Shown piece after piece: positions 42,929 through 53,754 of a stretch of DNA of 64,000 nucleotides. The DNA lies in NCBI GenBank assembly GCA_030247845.1, contig JAPDRP010000030.1, forward strand, positions 1-64,000, read 5' to 3'. Origin of the DNA: Coniosporium tulheliwenetii (taxonomy: Eukaryota; Ascomycota; Dothideomycetes). Position 1 is the stretch's first letter; the number at the start of each line of letters is the position of its first letter. The position numbers and the translations under genes are program-made. Under the pieces are notes generated by a model, which saw only the letters and a program-made list of their open reading frames with translations, made no database searches and had not been told where the DNA came from.

Positions 42929-43071
42929 TATATATTGGCAAGGCTTGATGTCTACTAACGGAAGACACTCTATAACTAGCATTGTGGCCGATTGATCATG
43001 GTGCTAGTTAGCAGAGCCTCTTCCGTCGTTTTGTTGCCGGTTCGAGCCCGAGCGTGACCTCTTGTTTTTTT
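42929..43071 (+). promoter_or_regulatory. Pol III-like promoter and terminator of unit 17
   Basis: TATA at 42929, A-box-like at 43009, B-box at 43039 and T run at 43065, in the order of fungal Pol III genes with an upstream TATA. The B-box matches GGTTCGANNCC and the A-box fits TRGYNNARNNG at ten of eleven positions. Confidence 0.45.
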
Positions 43072-43502
43072 CTTTTCCTACACGGTTCCGTTGTTGGAGG
43101 CTAGCCACGTGCTTCTGGCGCTCGGGCTAATATTTTATTCACATTGCGCTCCTCTAGTACTTGGAGGCTTTATCGCGTTCTTCTGCTTACTTTCTGCTTG
43201 CTGACATTACTTACTTACTCACAGTCCCCTAGTATTCATTGTGGACGGCGGGGGGATGCGACTGGAAGGAGCATGGGGGCAGCGCCCCCGAAGGACACAC
43301 TACAAGCACAAAGGATGAAGATGACAGCCATAGCACAAAGGATGACTCGGTTAGACTTGCTTTCATTTTACTTGAGTCTTGATTGGCGCATAGAGAATGG
43401 GCCTGCATGAGCGACGTAGGAGCCTGGCGTAGCCGGTGGACGGTAGTCCTTCATACACCGACAGGTGGGGTACTTCCTTCTGCCTGGCTTTAGCGTGGCC
43501 CA

Positions 43503-43537
43503 GTCAACTGATCTTACTATGATTCCGATCAGTTGAC
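43503..43537 (+). other. rolling-circle origin, units 17/18
   Basis: Perfect stem and loop; nick before 43523. Left flank GGCCCA, one G fewer than at 50777 and 59119. Confidence 0.85.
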
Positions 43538-43926
43538 GGGCCCAGCGGCCCAAAAATTAACTGGAGTGGAACGGAAGAACCCTTAGTCCGTAATGCAATG
43601 GAGGAACATCATAATCGTAGTGCAACGGAGATACACTTAATCCGAAGTGCAACGCAGGAACACCAAGAATGGCAGCAGCTGCCATTGATCATCCAGCCAA
43701 GATGGCATACGGTTGAGTACTTAATGAGGGGACACCCCACAACCACGCCGACACGCGCACACACACGGACAGACGGACACACTTACACGCACACCGCACA
43801 GGGTTGCCTTCCGCTCACGCTTCGCTGTGCTTCGCTTCCGCTCCGGACTGTTGGCTATTGAGGCCCAAGATTGGATCATCTGTACGTGGTAGTAGTGACG
43901 TTAGTAGCTGTTCTTTTGCTGTAGCC

Positions 43927-44274
43927 ATGAGTCAGAGTCAGCGGACTGGTGATGGTGGTGGGTCGTTGGACACTCCGTTTTTTCGTGGTCGACTTGAAGC
44001 AATCATGTCGGCATGCTCTGAGTTATCGAGGGCATCGCGTAGGGCGAAGAATCGACGGTTTCGTGTGTGGGAAATCAAGCGTCTTTTGATGCAGCATCGG
44101 TGTGCTGTCTACGTGTTGGAGTTGGCTTTGGCCGAGGAGCTGGAGGGTGAGAAGAAGGACGAGAGTGGTGATTCTGATCCACGTGTTCGTTCGAGTAGTT
44201 ATGGTGGTGCTCTTACGCCGGATACTGTTACCGGTGGTGAGTCTGAGATAGAGTTCTCGGTAGTGGGTGATTGA
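43927..44274 (+). CDS. unit 18: small orphan protein with basic middle and acidic end
   Basis: 115 residues from ATG 43927, directly after GTAG that may close a leader intron (donor GTACGT near 43882). The middle (SRASRRAKNRRFRVWEIKRL) is basic and helical, the C-terminal third acidic and Ser-rich (EGEKKDESGDSD). No family recognised. The gene fills only a quarter of the unit; a second promoter-like module follows at 44398. Confidence 0.55.
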   Translation: MSQSQRTGDGGGSLDTPFFRGRLEAIMSACSELSRASRRAKNRRFRVWEIKRLLMQHRCAVYVLELALAEELEGEKKDESGDSDPRVRSSSYGGALTPDTVTGGESEIEFSVVGD

Positions 44275-44397
44275 AAGCGTGCCTTTTTTGACGCCACTAT
44301 TGTCCGGGCTTTGCCTGGTGGTGTCACGGCCTTGTTTTTTCTAGCAGGTGCTATGCTCATGGAACGGAGTGGTGTGTATCGATATGGTGAGATACTC

Positions 44398-44591
44398 GTG
44401 AGAGACGTTCGGTTGGTTGGATTGGCCAAGATGGTGCGTGCTTTAGGTAGCCCATGTGACGTGGTTCGGGTGGAGTATTTAAGTGAGGGCGGGCCCCGCT
44501 TCCTGCTTCTCTTCTTCTTTTTCTTCCTCTTCGCCCCACGTTTCTTTTTATGCACAGGATTGGACTCTGGCTGGTATTACGTGCAGGGTAA
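44398..44591 (+). promoter_or_regulatory. second promoter module with tiny ORF, unit 18
   Basis: GTATTTAAG at 44475-44483 is followed by a pyrimidine-rich stretch and ATGCACAGG at 44550, starting a 13-codon frame to 44591. The same arrangement is in unit 30 (61538-61746). Confidence 0.45.
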
Positions 44592-44961
44592 GCATTGCCA
44601 TGGTGTTCTTGTTCCCTTGTTGCGGTACAGGTCTCTTTCTCCCGTGTTCTTCTACACTCTACACTCCCCCTAGTATCCTTTGTGGTACACGGGGATGCCG
44701 CAAGGCATGGGGGCGGAGCCCCCGAACAGAGTGTGGAGGAGGACTTGAGGTAGATTTGTTGGAGACGATGAGACGAGATGAGAATGTGACGAGATGAGAT
44801 GGAGTCGTTTGGTGAGGGCATCACTTTTTTGCTTTGATTGGCGGATGAGAATGGGCCTGCATGAGCGACGACAGGAGCCTGGCGTAGCCAGAGAGCGGTA
44901 GCTCATCACACGAAAGTGGTGGGGAGGTACAACCGTCAGCCAGGCTTTAGCGTGGGCCAAC

Positions 44962-44996
44962 GTCAACTGTTCTTACTATGATTCCGATCAGTTGAC
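44962..44996 (+). other. rolling-circle origin, units 18/19
   Basis: Left arm GTCAACTGTTC with one mismatch; nick before 44982. Confidence 0.8.
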
Positions 44997-45359
44997 GGGC
45001 CCAGCGGCCCAAACTTAATTACATAAGCGACCGGAGGGAGAAGATCCTAATTCGTAGTGCAACGGAGTAATTGTTAATCCGAAGAGAAACGAAGGAAGTC
45101 TTGTTGCTGCCATTGACACTCCAAGCAGAGATGGCAGCAGATGCACCGTGCGTCAGCATACCTTGAGTACTTAATGGTGGACACACCCACACCCGACTCC
45201 CACACGGACACACACGGACAGACGGACAGGCACACGGCCATACGGCCACACACCCACACCCGACTCCCACACGGACACGGACAGAAGGTATCGTGGGATC
45301 AGTCGGTTCATCGACCTTCTACGTGGTGTTTGTCTTTCGTAAGTGGAGGTTCGCTCTAT

Positions 45360-45390
45360 GGGGGTTGCACCCCACCGCTCCGCGGTCCCC
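45360..45390 (+). promoter_or_regulatory. unit 19 leader hairpins: inverted copy of the post-gene element
   Basis: On the minus strand: ACCGC-GGA-GCGGT then GGGGT-GCA-ACCCC. Preceded by a GTAAGT donor at 45339. Confidence 0.6.
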
Positions 45391-45545
45391 TGCGGCACAC
45401 GCTCTCTTGCTAGGGATGTAGGCTGATGCAGCATTGTACGTAGTGAGGCTTGTTGCTGTGATTGAGCAATAGCGTTCTTTGCGGTAGATACGTGATATCT
45501 TGCACGGCCTCGACTGTTGTGCTCTTCTTGTCCATTGTCGGTGAC

Positions 45546-45884
45546 ATGATGGACTCTTTGTTCGATTGTGCGGCGACGACGGTGATGGATGAGAGTGCAG
45601 CCAACAAGCTCGTGGTTGGTGTTGTTTTGCGTGATCGCAGAGGCTTGAAACGGACGGACATTGATGATCAAAGTGATGGCTATCGACAGCACGTTAAGGA
45701 AGCTCTCTCTTGTGGTGGAACAAAGAATGTTTGTGTGCAGTGTGCGGTTGAGTGGAGTCAAAGGAATATCCTGGGCGTATGGTCTGAGTACATTGGGCCT
45801 GTTCTCATCGCTCACCTTTTCCGTCCCGAAGGCGAGGCAGTATTCCATGTTCTTGGCGGATCTTGTTTTTGGCAGAGCCTGTAA
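45546..45884 (+). CDS. unit 19: CxxC family protein (2 of 4)
   Basis: 112 residues from ATG 45546. Has the family core DSLFDCAATTVMDESAANKL, then RQHVKEALSCGGTK and CVQC, and ends with a HLFRPEGEAVFHVLGG strand pair. Differences from unit 30 are spread through the protein, so the copies are old paralogues and not recent duplicates. A leader of about 370 bases precedes it; a TACTTAAG box (about 46003) follows the gene and may serve another transcript. Confidence 0.75.
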   Translation: MMDSLFDCAATTVMDESAANKLVVGVVLRDRRGLKRTDIDDQSDGYRQHVKEALSCGGTKNVCVQCAVEWSQRNILGVWSEYIGPVLIAHLFRPEGEAVFHVLGGSCFWQSL

Positions 45885-46145
45885 TTGTGGAGTAAAGGTT
45901 GTTTAAGCCCTGCTCCTGGTTGGCTGGTCGGGTGCTTGGATTGCTTGCCTTTACGGCCGGTGCTCTACCCATGCTCTAGGCAGCTACGTGGTGAGATTGA
46001 AGTACTTAAGCCTGTCCCCGTTCCCCATTCTCCCAAGACTGCACTTGCTCCCCCAGCATCGCCCTTGTTGCGTGGTGTATGTCTTTGGTCGGTTTTGTTA
46101 CTGTGTGTGGTCACGTCTCTTCCCCTAGTATTCATTGTGGTGCGG

Positions 46146-46181
46146 CGGGGGGACTGCGAAGCAGTGGGGGTGCAACCCCCG
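46146..46181 (+). promoter_or_regulatory. unit 19 post-gene double hairpin
   Basis: First stem ACTGC-GAA-GCAGT; second stem GGGGGT-GCA-ACCCCC. Both stems differ from unit 1 by paired changes. Confidence 0.7.
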
Positions 46182-46414
46182 ATACACGCTACTCAAAGGA
46201 TCAAGATGAACACTCAAGGAGGCAGTACTCAGGATGGCATTGGCTGAAGCAGGAGGTGAGATGGACTTGTTTCTTTACTTTTAACATTTGATTGGTAGAT
46301 AGCAATGGGCCCTCGGCGACGGTAGGAGCCATGCGTAGCATGATGAGCGTAGCGAGGTACACGGAAGTGTGTGGCGGGTACAGCCATTTTGGTTGTACAA
46401 TCAAGTGGGCCACC

Positions 46415-46449
46415 GTCAACTGATCTTACTATGATTCCGATCAGTTGAC
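46415..46449 (+). other. rolling-circle origin, units 19/20
   Basis: Perfect stem and loop; nick before 46435. Confidence 0.85.
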
Positions 46450-46914
46450 GGGCCCAGCGGCCCAACTTTAGTCGCTAATCGGAGTGGAACGGAGAAATCT
46501 TTATTCCGTAATGGAATGGAGGAACACCATAATCCGAATGAAATGAAGGAACTTGTTGCTGCCATCTTGACGAGCGAGTGGAATGGCAGCACAATGACAG
46601 CACACGGTCTATGCGGTAGGCTACTGTTGAATACTTAATGGGAGGACGCCCCGGATGCTTTAGCTTCTGCATCCACTCTGCTCTTGCCTCGTAGTAGTGG
46701 TATTGTGACCTAAGAGACGGGACACCGTCACACCGCTTCTAATAATTAACGTCGACGAGCAGCGATGTGAGTGATTTTTTCCGCGTCAGCTGCTGTTTTA
46801 GGTGGGCTGACTAGGTGGCAAGAGGGACCGATCGCTCAAGTGAGGACTGCCTTGTTCTTACTGGTACGTTCATCGAGCGTGCTTAGCCGTTTTCTATCGA
46901 TTGTCCGTGGTACG

Positions 46915-47358
46915 ATGGAGTCTTCTCTTGATTGTGATGCGACAAAGCTGCTGTTTGAGCATACAGCGAATGATATCGTGGTTGGCACCGTGTTACATGA
47001 TCCAGAAGGGTCTGAACGGCCGACTATTACCGACAGCTATCGACAGCAGGCGAAGGAGGCTCTTTCTTGTGGAGGAACAAGAGGTGTTTGCGTGGATTGT
47101 AGCGTTGACTGGTGCGAGGGCATGTCATCTGCTGCTGCTGCCGCGAAGGCTTCTACAGAGGGATCGGTACTGGTTGCGGCGCGGCTTTGTCGCAAGGAAG
47201 GCGATGCGATATTCCACATTTATGGTGGTTATTGTTGTGTTGGCAAAGCGGATGCTGCAATGGTAAAGCAAAGTCTTCACAGGTTTTGGGAGGCGATGCA
47301 GCGGTTTCCTTCTAGGTATTGCGATGAGGACGAAGATGAAGACCAAGACGAAGAATAG
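46915..47358 (+). CDS. unit 20: CxxC family protein with long acidic tail (3 of 4)
   Basis: 147 residues from ATG 46915. The family core is present (RQQAKEALSCGGTRGVCVDC and EGDAIFHIYGG), with an Ala-rich insertion after the CxxC pair. About 35 extra residues follow at the end: a basic/aromatic helix (QSLHRFWEAMQRFPSRYCDE), then a run of Asp and Glu. It has the longest coding part of the family but no inverted leader hairpin. Confidence 0.75.
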   Translation: MESSLDCDATKLLFEHTANDIVVGTVLHDPEGSERPTITDSYRQQAKEALSCGGTRGVCVDCSVDWCEGMSSAAAAAKASTEGSVLVAARLCRKEGDAIFHIYGGYCCVGKADAAMVKQSLHRFWEAMQRFPSRYCDEDEDEDQDEE

Positions 47359-47861
47359 ATGTGAGTTTGGATTGAGAATGATTAGTTGTTCAATTGATTG
47401 ACCGGTCCTTGGTGCCGTCTTAGTTGTGACGGTGAGTGGTTCTTTACATTACTTGCTTGCTTACTTACTTGCTTGCACTGCTTGTCTATTTAGTTGCTTG
47501 TCTGGTTACTTAGGTTACTTGCTTACAGTCCCCTGGTATTCGTTGTGTTGAGCGGGGGGATGCGACTGGAAGGAGCATGGGGCAGAGCCCCCGAGAGACA
47601 CGGAGAAGGAGGACATAAGATGGTGTCTGTTCATGTGATGTGTAGGAGTTGAGTTGGAGATAGACTTGGAAGGAGCACTCGAGATGGACTCGTTGGAGGA
47701 GGAGCATTGAGACGGACGTGACACTCGGTTAGAGTTGTATGGGAAGTCTGTAGGTAGTGGGCTGCGACGTAGGAGCACGGCGATAGCCTCTGTCGATAGA
47801 CAGGTACCTACGAAGTGGGTGGTGTTGTCACCTTACCGCAGGTACTATTTTGTGGGCCACC

Positions 47862-47896
47862 GTCAACTGATCTTACTATGATTCCGATCAGTTGAC
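47862..47896 (+). other. rolling-circle origin, units 20/21
   Basis: Perfect stem and loop; nick before 47882. Left flank TGTGGGCCACC. Confidence 0.85.
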
Positions 47897-48171
47897 GGGC
47901 CCAGCGGCCCAAGATTAATCGCTTAATACGTAGTGGAACGGAGTAATTGTTAGTCCGTAACGCAGTGAAGGAAGACCACTAAGGCAGGCTTGCTGCCATT
48001 ACCATATGATGCTGCCATTGGAGGACTGCCAAGATGGCATAGACGGATAGGCATGACTGGGTACTTAATGGTCGTGGTTCGCACCTCTTCTCATGAGGTA
48101 CATGTTTGTGAGTCTTCAGATTGCATTAGTGCAGTTGTTCGTATTTCAGCTTGTGACTGAGTAGGTTCATT

Positions 48172-48968
48172 ATGACCATAGCAGTATCCGGAGGTGCGAA
48201 GAGCGACGATCTTCGCGGCGAGCCTGTTAAGGATGAAGAAGGACTTTACCTATGTAGCGAGAAAGGCTGTGAGCAGCAACGTTTTCAACGAAAGTGCGAG
48301 TGGAGGTTAGTCGAAGTCTGTAAGGTTTGAGTAGACCCTGTGGTCTCATGCTAACGTGTACTCGCGGTAGGCGGCATGTGGATAGGCATAAAAGGCCTTT
48401 TGTCTGTTCGAGGGAAGAGTGTTCGTCTCTTCCTGGGTTTACCTGGAAAGGTGGGCTGAAGAGGCATGAGAAAGAAGTGCACGAGACGAAGCAAGGTGCA
48501 AGCTGTAAGGTGTTTGTTTGTCCTATCTCAGGCTGTGGAAGAGCGTTTACTCGTAGGAGCAATCGGAAAGATCATGTTTCTCGTGTTCATCGAGGTACGG
48601 TGGATGTAGAGAATGGCGGTGGAGAGGCTATGCAGGTCCCTCGGGACTTGTTGAGGTGCTCCACGGACACAAGGTCTGTGCCTCGTTTGATGATGCCGTT
48701 TACGGTGTCGTGTCCTTCTAATGGAGGAGGTGTCGAGAATTCGGATACCGGGTCTGATGACGTGCGAGTCGTTGATCGTTCTGATGGTGCAGAGGTCGAG
48801 TCTGTTGATCGCCGTTTTGAAGCGTTGGATGGTAGGATTGAGGAGCTTGCTGCGGAGGTGCATGAGTTGGTGAGTGCACTGTCGAAGGTTCGTGAGAGAG
48901 TACCTGGATTTCTTCATAAGGATGTTAGAGAGGATGATGATGAGGATGATGTGAGTGGATTGTTTTGA
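48172..48968 (+). CDS. unit 21: C2H2 zinc-finger protein, second copy
   Basis: Exons 48172-48305 and 48371-48968; protein identical to unit 3. The unit differs from unit 3 by homopolymer lengths in the post-gene hairpin and before the origin. Confidence 0.85.
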
Positions 48969-49309
48969 TTTATTTGTGTATCGGTCATTGCTTACGTTTA
49001 GGTAGAGTGAGACGAGCATGGAAGAGATGTATCCGTAGGTTGAGGAGCAGACTGGAGACCGGCGTTGTTTCTTTTCCTTGGTGATTTGTACTGTGTTTCT
49101 ATTGTGGTGCGCGGGGGGATGCGACCGGAGGGAGCATGGGGTGCAACCCCCGAATACACAGCTTAAGTGCAGATAGAATGGAGTTTTTGCTTGATTGATT
49201 GACAGGGCCTGTTGCGACGGTAGGAGCGTGGCGTAGCCACAGAGCGCAGCGAGGTACACGGCAGTGTGGTGGGGAGACCACGGTACTGGAAGTACATTTT
49301 TGGGCCACC

Positions 49310-49344
49310 GTCAACTGATCTTACTATGATTCCGATCAGTTGAC
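49310..49344 (+). other. rolling-circle origin, units 21/22
   Basis: Perfect stem and loop; nick before 49330. Confidence 0.85.
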
Positions 49345-50796
49345 GGGCCCAGCGGCCCAACTTAATTACATAAGCGAACGCAGTGAGAAAGTAATCCGTA
49401 ATGAAATGAAGGAAAACCACTAAGGCAGACTTGCTGCCATTGCTGCCATTACAAATGGAGACAGATGGTCTCGGCGTTAGCTTACCTTGAATACTTAATG
49501 GGGTGCATCGCCCACTCCTTCCTGCTTTTGTGGATACACATCTGCTTTCCGCTCCCGCTTCGCTCCCGCTCCTTGTGGTGTGGAGCTCGCTGGTCGCTCT
49601 GACTGTGGAAGGCACTTTGGGACCAGGTCTTATCCGTCGTGTACGTAGTGCGGGTCTTTGGTGAGTTAAGGTTGGTCTCTCTGGGTGGCTGCGCCCCCAT
49701 GGCTTGCGCCATCCCCCTGCAGGATAGAATGAATACTGTGTTCTTCTTTGGCCGGTAGGCTGATGTAGCATTGTAGGTGGTGAGGCCGGTTTGGTCTCTC
49801 TCTCTCTCTGTTTACTGTGATGGAGCGATGGTGGAGTCGTTGATATGAGTAACTAAATGATTGGCTGATTGATTGAGAATGATGATTGATTGATTGATTG
49901 ATTGATTAAGCGATTGAGAGATGGCAAATGAATCAAGTGGGGATACTTGGTGGCTGTTGTTTGATTGCTGCCATTAGCTGCCATTAGCTGCCATTCACGC
50001 ATGGACACAGATGGACAGCGCGTTAGCTTACCTTGAATACTTAAATGATGGGATGCCTACTGTCGGTCGCGCCTTCTTAACTTCATTCTCCTCTGGCATA
50101 GCATGAGGTAACGGAGTGTTCACCAGTAGGCGTTGCGCTCGGGTTGGGCTTGGCCTCCTGTGGTGACTTGTGTCTTCGCCGGGTGACGCGGCGCTTGTAT
50201 TATATATTGGCAAGGCTTGATGTCTACTAACGGAAGACACTCTATAACTAGCATTGTGGCCGATTGATCATGGTGCTAGTTAGCAGAGCCTCTTCCGTCG
50301 TTTTGTTGCCGGTTCGAGCCCGAGCGTGACCTCTTGTTTTTTTCTTTTCCTACACGGTTCCGTTGTTGGAGGCTAGCCACGTGCTTCTGGCGCTCGGGCT
50401 AATATTTTATTCACATTGCGCTCCTCTAGTACTTGGAGGCTTTATCGCGTTCTTCTGCTTACTTTCTGCTTGCTGACATTACTTACTTACTCACAGTCCC
50501 CTAGTATTCATTGTGGACGGCGGGGGGATGCGACTGGAAGGAGCATGGGGCAGCGCCCCCGAAGGACACACTACAAGCACAAAGGATGAAGATGACAGCC
50601 ATAGCACAAAGGATGACTCGGTTAGACTTGCTTTCATTTTACTTGAGTCTTGATTGGCGCATAGAGAATGGGCCTGCATGAGCGACGTAGGAGCCTGGCG
50701 TAGCCGGTGGACGGTAGTCCTTCATACACCGACAGGTGGGGGGTACTTCCTTCTGCCTGGCTTTAGCGTGGGCCCAGTCAACTGATCTTACTATGA
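49330..50796 (+). ncRNA. unit 22: gene-less monomer, second copy of unit 17
   Basis: Matches unit 17 apart from run-length differences near the post-gene hairpin and in the 3' region. Pol III-like elements: A-box 50281-50291, B-box 50311-50321, T run 50337-50343. Inverted leader hairpins at 49683-49717. Confidence 0.5.
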
Positions 50797-50811
50797 TTCC
50801 GATCAGTTGAC
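50777..50811 (+). other. rolling-circle origin, units 22/23
   Basis: Perfect stem and loop; nick before 50797. Left flank GGGCCCA. Confidence 0.85.
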
Positions 50812-51004
50812 GGGCCCAGCGGCCCAAGTTACATAAGACGACTGGAAGGAGGAAGGATTTACTATTAATCCGTAACAAAGTGGAGGAAGGTTTAGCTGCC
50901 ATCTTGGTTCAGTATGGTAATGGCAGCAGCTACCATTCTTGGCGTGACTACGATAGGGTATATAGTCGTGGGTTCACTCGCATGTTTCTTGCTGTGCAAT
51001 AGTC

Positions 51005-52030
51005 ATGGCTTACCGTAGGAATGGATCGGGGTATTACCCCAAACGTAATTCGAAGGGTTACCGCAAGGCTTCATCGTCGTCGACGTCGTATGGAAAGAAG
51101 CGTCGTGTTGGTAAGAAGTCGTCTGGCAAGACTAATAATCGAGCACTGCAGAAGATTGTGCGCGAGGAGACCATCAAAGCCTTGAGAGGTCCCGCTCAGC
51201 GAGTCAGTGTGACGAGTTTTCCTGTCGAGGTGCCAATTTGCAGTGAGTCGGAACGGTCGAAGTACTCGTATTTTCGGGTGCCGGTCACGCAGGTTATTCC
51301 GTTGCAGCGCGGCCCTGGTCTTCCTGCGGACGATCGTTGGAGACGCCAGAACAAGGTATATGTCAAGGGCGTTTGTGTACGCATGCTCGTTAGTTATGCG
51401 ATTACCGTTGGAGTGATGGGCGTTTGCTATCCGGCAAAGGTGCAGAAGGCGGCGATTTCGGTTGACGGTGAGCCTGCGCATTCTTTCCTGCTAGGTAAGA
51501 AGGATGCAAAGACAATTCGTCTTTTGAGCTTGGAGGAGACTGAGTTTGTCGCTTCCAAGGATGGACCGTTCAGTGTGGTGTGTGGTGCAAACGGAGTGGC
51601 CATGTTGGATTCACCGGACCAGAGTTTGTTTAACTGTCGGCTGGCGAAGGGTGCTGGAGCTCCTGTGGGAGAGGCGCGCTGGAGAGTTGAGAAAGGTGGT
51701 GCGGTTCAGAAGGGTCGCACTTTTGCTGCTGAGTTTCATGTTACCAGCAACATGCGCACTCCGAATTCTGGTGCTCTAGGCGGCCATTGTCAGATGGATA
51801 CACGGGTGATCGAGGTGTATTGGGAGATTGATAAGGAGATTGAATTTGTTGCGGAGATGTCTCGCCAGCCGGTGTTTGAGAATCATTTGGAGTTGATGTT
51901 TGGAGTGCAGGCTTTGAAGGTTCTTTCGGCTGAGAGTGGTTCTGTTACGAGTACGAGTGGTACTGCGCACCTGATTCCTGTGGAGTGTGGACGCATTTCT
52001 AATGTTATGGTGGATGTGTATTACTCTTAG
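51005..52030 (+). CDS. unit 23: probable capsid protein, second copy
   Basis: Protein identical to unit 15. Only the last 70 bases of the unit, before the origin, differ from unit 15. Confidence 0.75.
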   Translation: MAYRRNGSGYYPKRNSKGYRKASSSSTSYGKKRRVGKKSSGKTNNRALQKIVREETIKALRGPAQRVSVTSFPVEVPICSESERSKYSYFRVPVTQVIPLQRGPGLPADDRWRRQNKVYVKGVCVRMLVSYAITVGVMGVCYPAKVQKAAISVDGEPAHSFLLGKKDAKTIRLLSLEETEFVASKDGPFSVVCGANGVAMLDSPDQSLFNCRLAKGAGAPVGEARWRVEKGGAVQKGRTFAAEFHVTSNMRTPNSGALGGHCQMDTRVIEVYWEIDKEIEFVAEMSRQPVFENHLELMFGVQALKVLSAESGSVTSTSGTAHLIPVECGRISNVMVDVYYS

Positions 52031-52261
52031 GTTGTTTGTTGATTGATCTCTTTTGTAGTGCGGCGGGGGTTCCGACCGAAGGGAGGAAGGGGTGCAACCC
52101 CCGAATACACAGCTTAAGTGCAGATAGAATGGAGTTTTTGCTTGATTGATTGACAGGGCCTGTTGCGACGGTAGGAGCGTGGCGTAGCCACAGAGCGCAG
52201 CGAGGTACACGGCAGTGTGGTGGGGAGACCACGGTACTGGAAGTACATTTTTTGGGCCACC

Positions 52262-52296
52262 GTCAACTGATCTTACTATGATTCCGATCAGTTGAC
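52262..52296 (+). other. rolling-circle origin, units 23/24
   Basis: Perfect stem and loop; nick before 52282. Right flank CCCACAGGCCC as at the other copy (23128). Confidence 0.85.
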
Positions 52297-52615
52297 GGGC
52301 CCACAGGCCCAAAAATTAATTGGATAAGCTGAGCGGAGCGAGGAACAGCTTTAATCCGAAGCAAGGCGAAGGAAGTTCTAATCCGAAGTGGAACGCAGGA
52401 ACATTGGGTAAGGACGCTCCGGGTCCAATGCCAAGATGACGCACTAGTCATTTCCGTGTTAGCGTGTGCATTAGCGTGTGGCCAAGATGGCAGCAAAATG
52501 GTAGCAGCTGCCATTAAGTTTTGTATGTATATTAAGGGCGGGGCCGACAGGCGTGTTTCATAAAGGTGTGCTTTGTCTTGTTCAGACATTTAACTTGATT
52601 TCAGTTACCTGCGGA

Positions 52616-53338
52616 ATGGCGGAGTCTGTTGTTACTTTTCGCGGGTGCGCAGCCCGGTTTGTTTTGATTGGGCCTGCTGCCCGTGATCGACGTGTCTTTG
52701 AGAGACAGCTCAGACGTCTTGGATTCACATCTTTCTTCGGTCGACGCATCGCACTAGACACAGGCGAGGTGTCTTATGATGTCCTTGTGGCAGTTTCAGA
52801 CCCGACAGGGTATGGAGAGAAGGCGGGTGCTACAGGATTGTTGGGGCTGATGCTCTTGGTTGAAGCGGCTGCTGATGTTGTCCTTGTTGCGGTGTCCACG
52901 CCTGGAGAGGAGCATGAGTTCGTCGTTGGTCATGTGAATCAGCTGTGTGGGCTTGATTCGGTCAAAGACTGCTTTGGAGAGTTGGATCGCCAGCTTGGGT
53001 TAACCTGTCGTGGTCGATTGTCTATGTCCGGCGGAGTTGAGTACGGTCGCGCGAGTCGTTACTCGGACGGGTCGTCGATTGGCGAGTTGGAAAGGCTCTT
53101 TCGAGGTGTGCGGATGAATCTGGATGGCATGGTCGAGTCGCTTGGTGCGGACAAGGTTGACGAAAGGATAAAAGCGGCGAAGAAGATACGCGAGGAGCAA
53201 GTTATGCTGAAGGAAGAGCAGGTTAAGTTAAGTGCTGCTGCTATGGTGGCACAGGCGGAGCGGTTGCGGCTAGCAGAGTTGTGTTTGATTGAGTCCGTAA
53301 GGAAGGACATGATGAGGGAGAGCGAAGAAGCTGTGTAG
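52616..53338 (+). CDS. unit 24: Rep-derived coiled-coil protein, second copy
   Basis: Protein identical to unit 4 (23480-24202). The post-gene hairpin has shorter G and C runs (GGGGCGGAGCCCC). Confidence 0.75.
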   Translation: MAESVVTFRGCAARFVLIGPAARDRRVFERQLRRLGFTSFFGRRIALDTGEVSYDVLVAVSDPTGYGEKAGATGLLGLMLLVEAAADVVLVAVSTPGEEHEFVVGHVNQLCGLDSVKDCFGELDRQLGLTCRGRLSMSGGVEYGRASRYSDGSSIGELERLFRGVRMNLDGMVESLGADKVDERIKAAKKIREEQVMLKEEQVKLSAAAMVAQAERLRLAELCLIESVRKDMMRESEEAV

Positions 53339-53719
53339 GACGAGTGGAAGGGAGTGATTCCAGTGTGTTTAATGTGTTTAAGGTTCTGGTCACTCAATTC
53401 TCTTGTCATGTTCTGGTCAATTTTTGGTCAGTTTTTGGTCAGTTTTTGGTCAGTTGTGTGCTTATATTGCCTTGTTATTCTTCTGGTATTCATTGTGGTA
53501 GGCGGGGATCACGAAGTGATGGGGCGGAGCCCCGAAGAGAGCGTGGAGGAGGACATGAGATTGAATTGGCGTGAGTCTGATTATTGGTTGATTTCACATT
53601 GTAGATAGCAATGGGCCTGCAGCGACGACAGGAGCGGGCGATAGCCCAGTGAGCGTAGCGAGGTACAACGTAGTTGGTGGGTGGTACAGCCGTTTTGGTT
53701 GTACATTTTTTGGGCCACC

Positions 53720-53754
53720 GTCAACTGATCTTACTATGATTCCGATCAGTTGAC
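53720..53754 (+). other. rolling-circle origin, units 24/25
   Basis: Perfect stem and loop; nick before 53740. Confidence 0.85.

Larger units (their letters stand above)
42058..43522 (+). ncRNA. unit 17: gene-less monomer with two promoters and Pol III-like elements
   Basis: No open frame here looks coding. The left half has the usual repeats, TACTTAATGGGG near 42219 and a leader like that of units 8, 19 and 30. Then come a CT run (42523-42536), a GATT repeat, triple GCTGCCATTA boxes and a second promoter (TACTTAAATGATGGG near 42766). Downstream are TATATATTGG (42929-42938), an A-box-like TAGCAGAGCCT (43009-43019), a B-box GGTTCGAGCCC (43039-43049) and a T7 run (43065-43071). This order fits an RNA polymerase III gene. 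I tried to fold a tRNA: the T arm has only three pairs and no acceptor stem closes, so it is at most tRNA-like. Three near-identical copies exist. Confidence 0.5.

Noticed and set aside
42756..42968. Frames of 70-200 codons on the minus strand of units 17, 22 and 28
   Set aside because: They cover promoter and repeat sequence, have no recognisable content and break at the run-length differences between copies.
43002..43071. A tRNA gene in units 17, 22 and 28
   Set aside because: B-box and A-box-like sequences are present, but no acceptor stem closes, the T stem has three pairs and no anticodon stem could be drawn. Kept only as Pol III-like.
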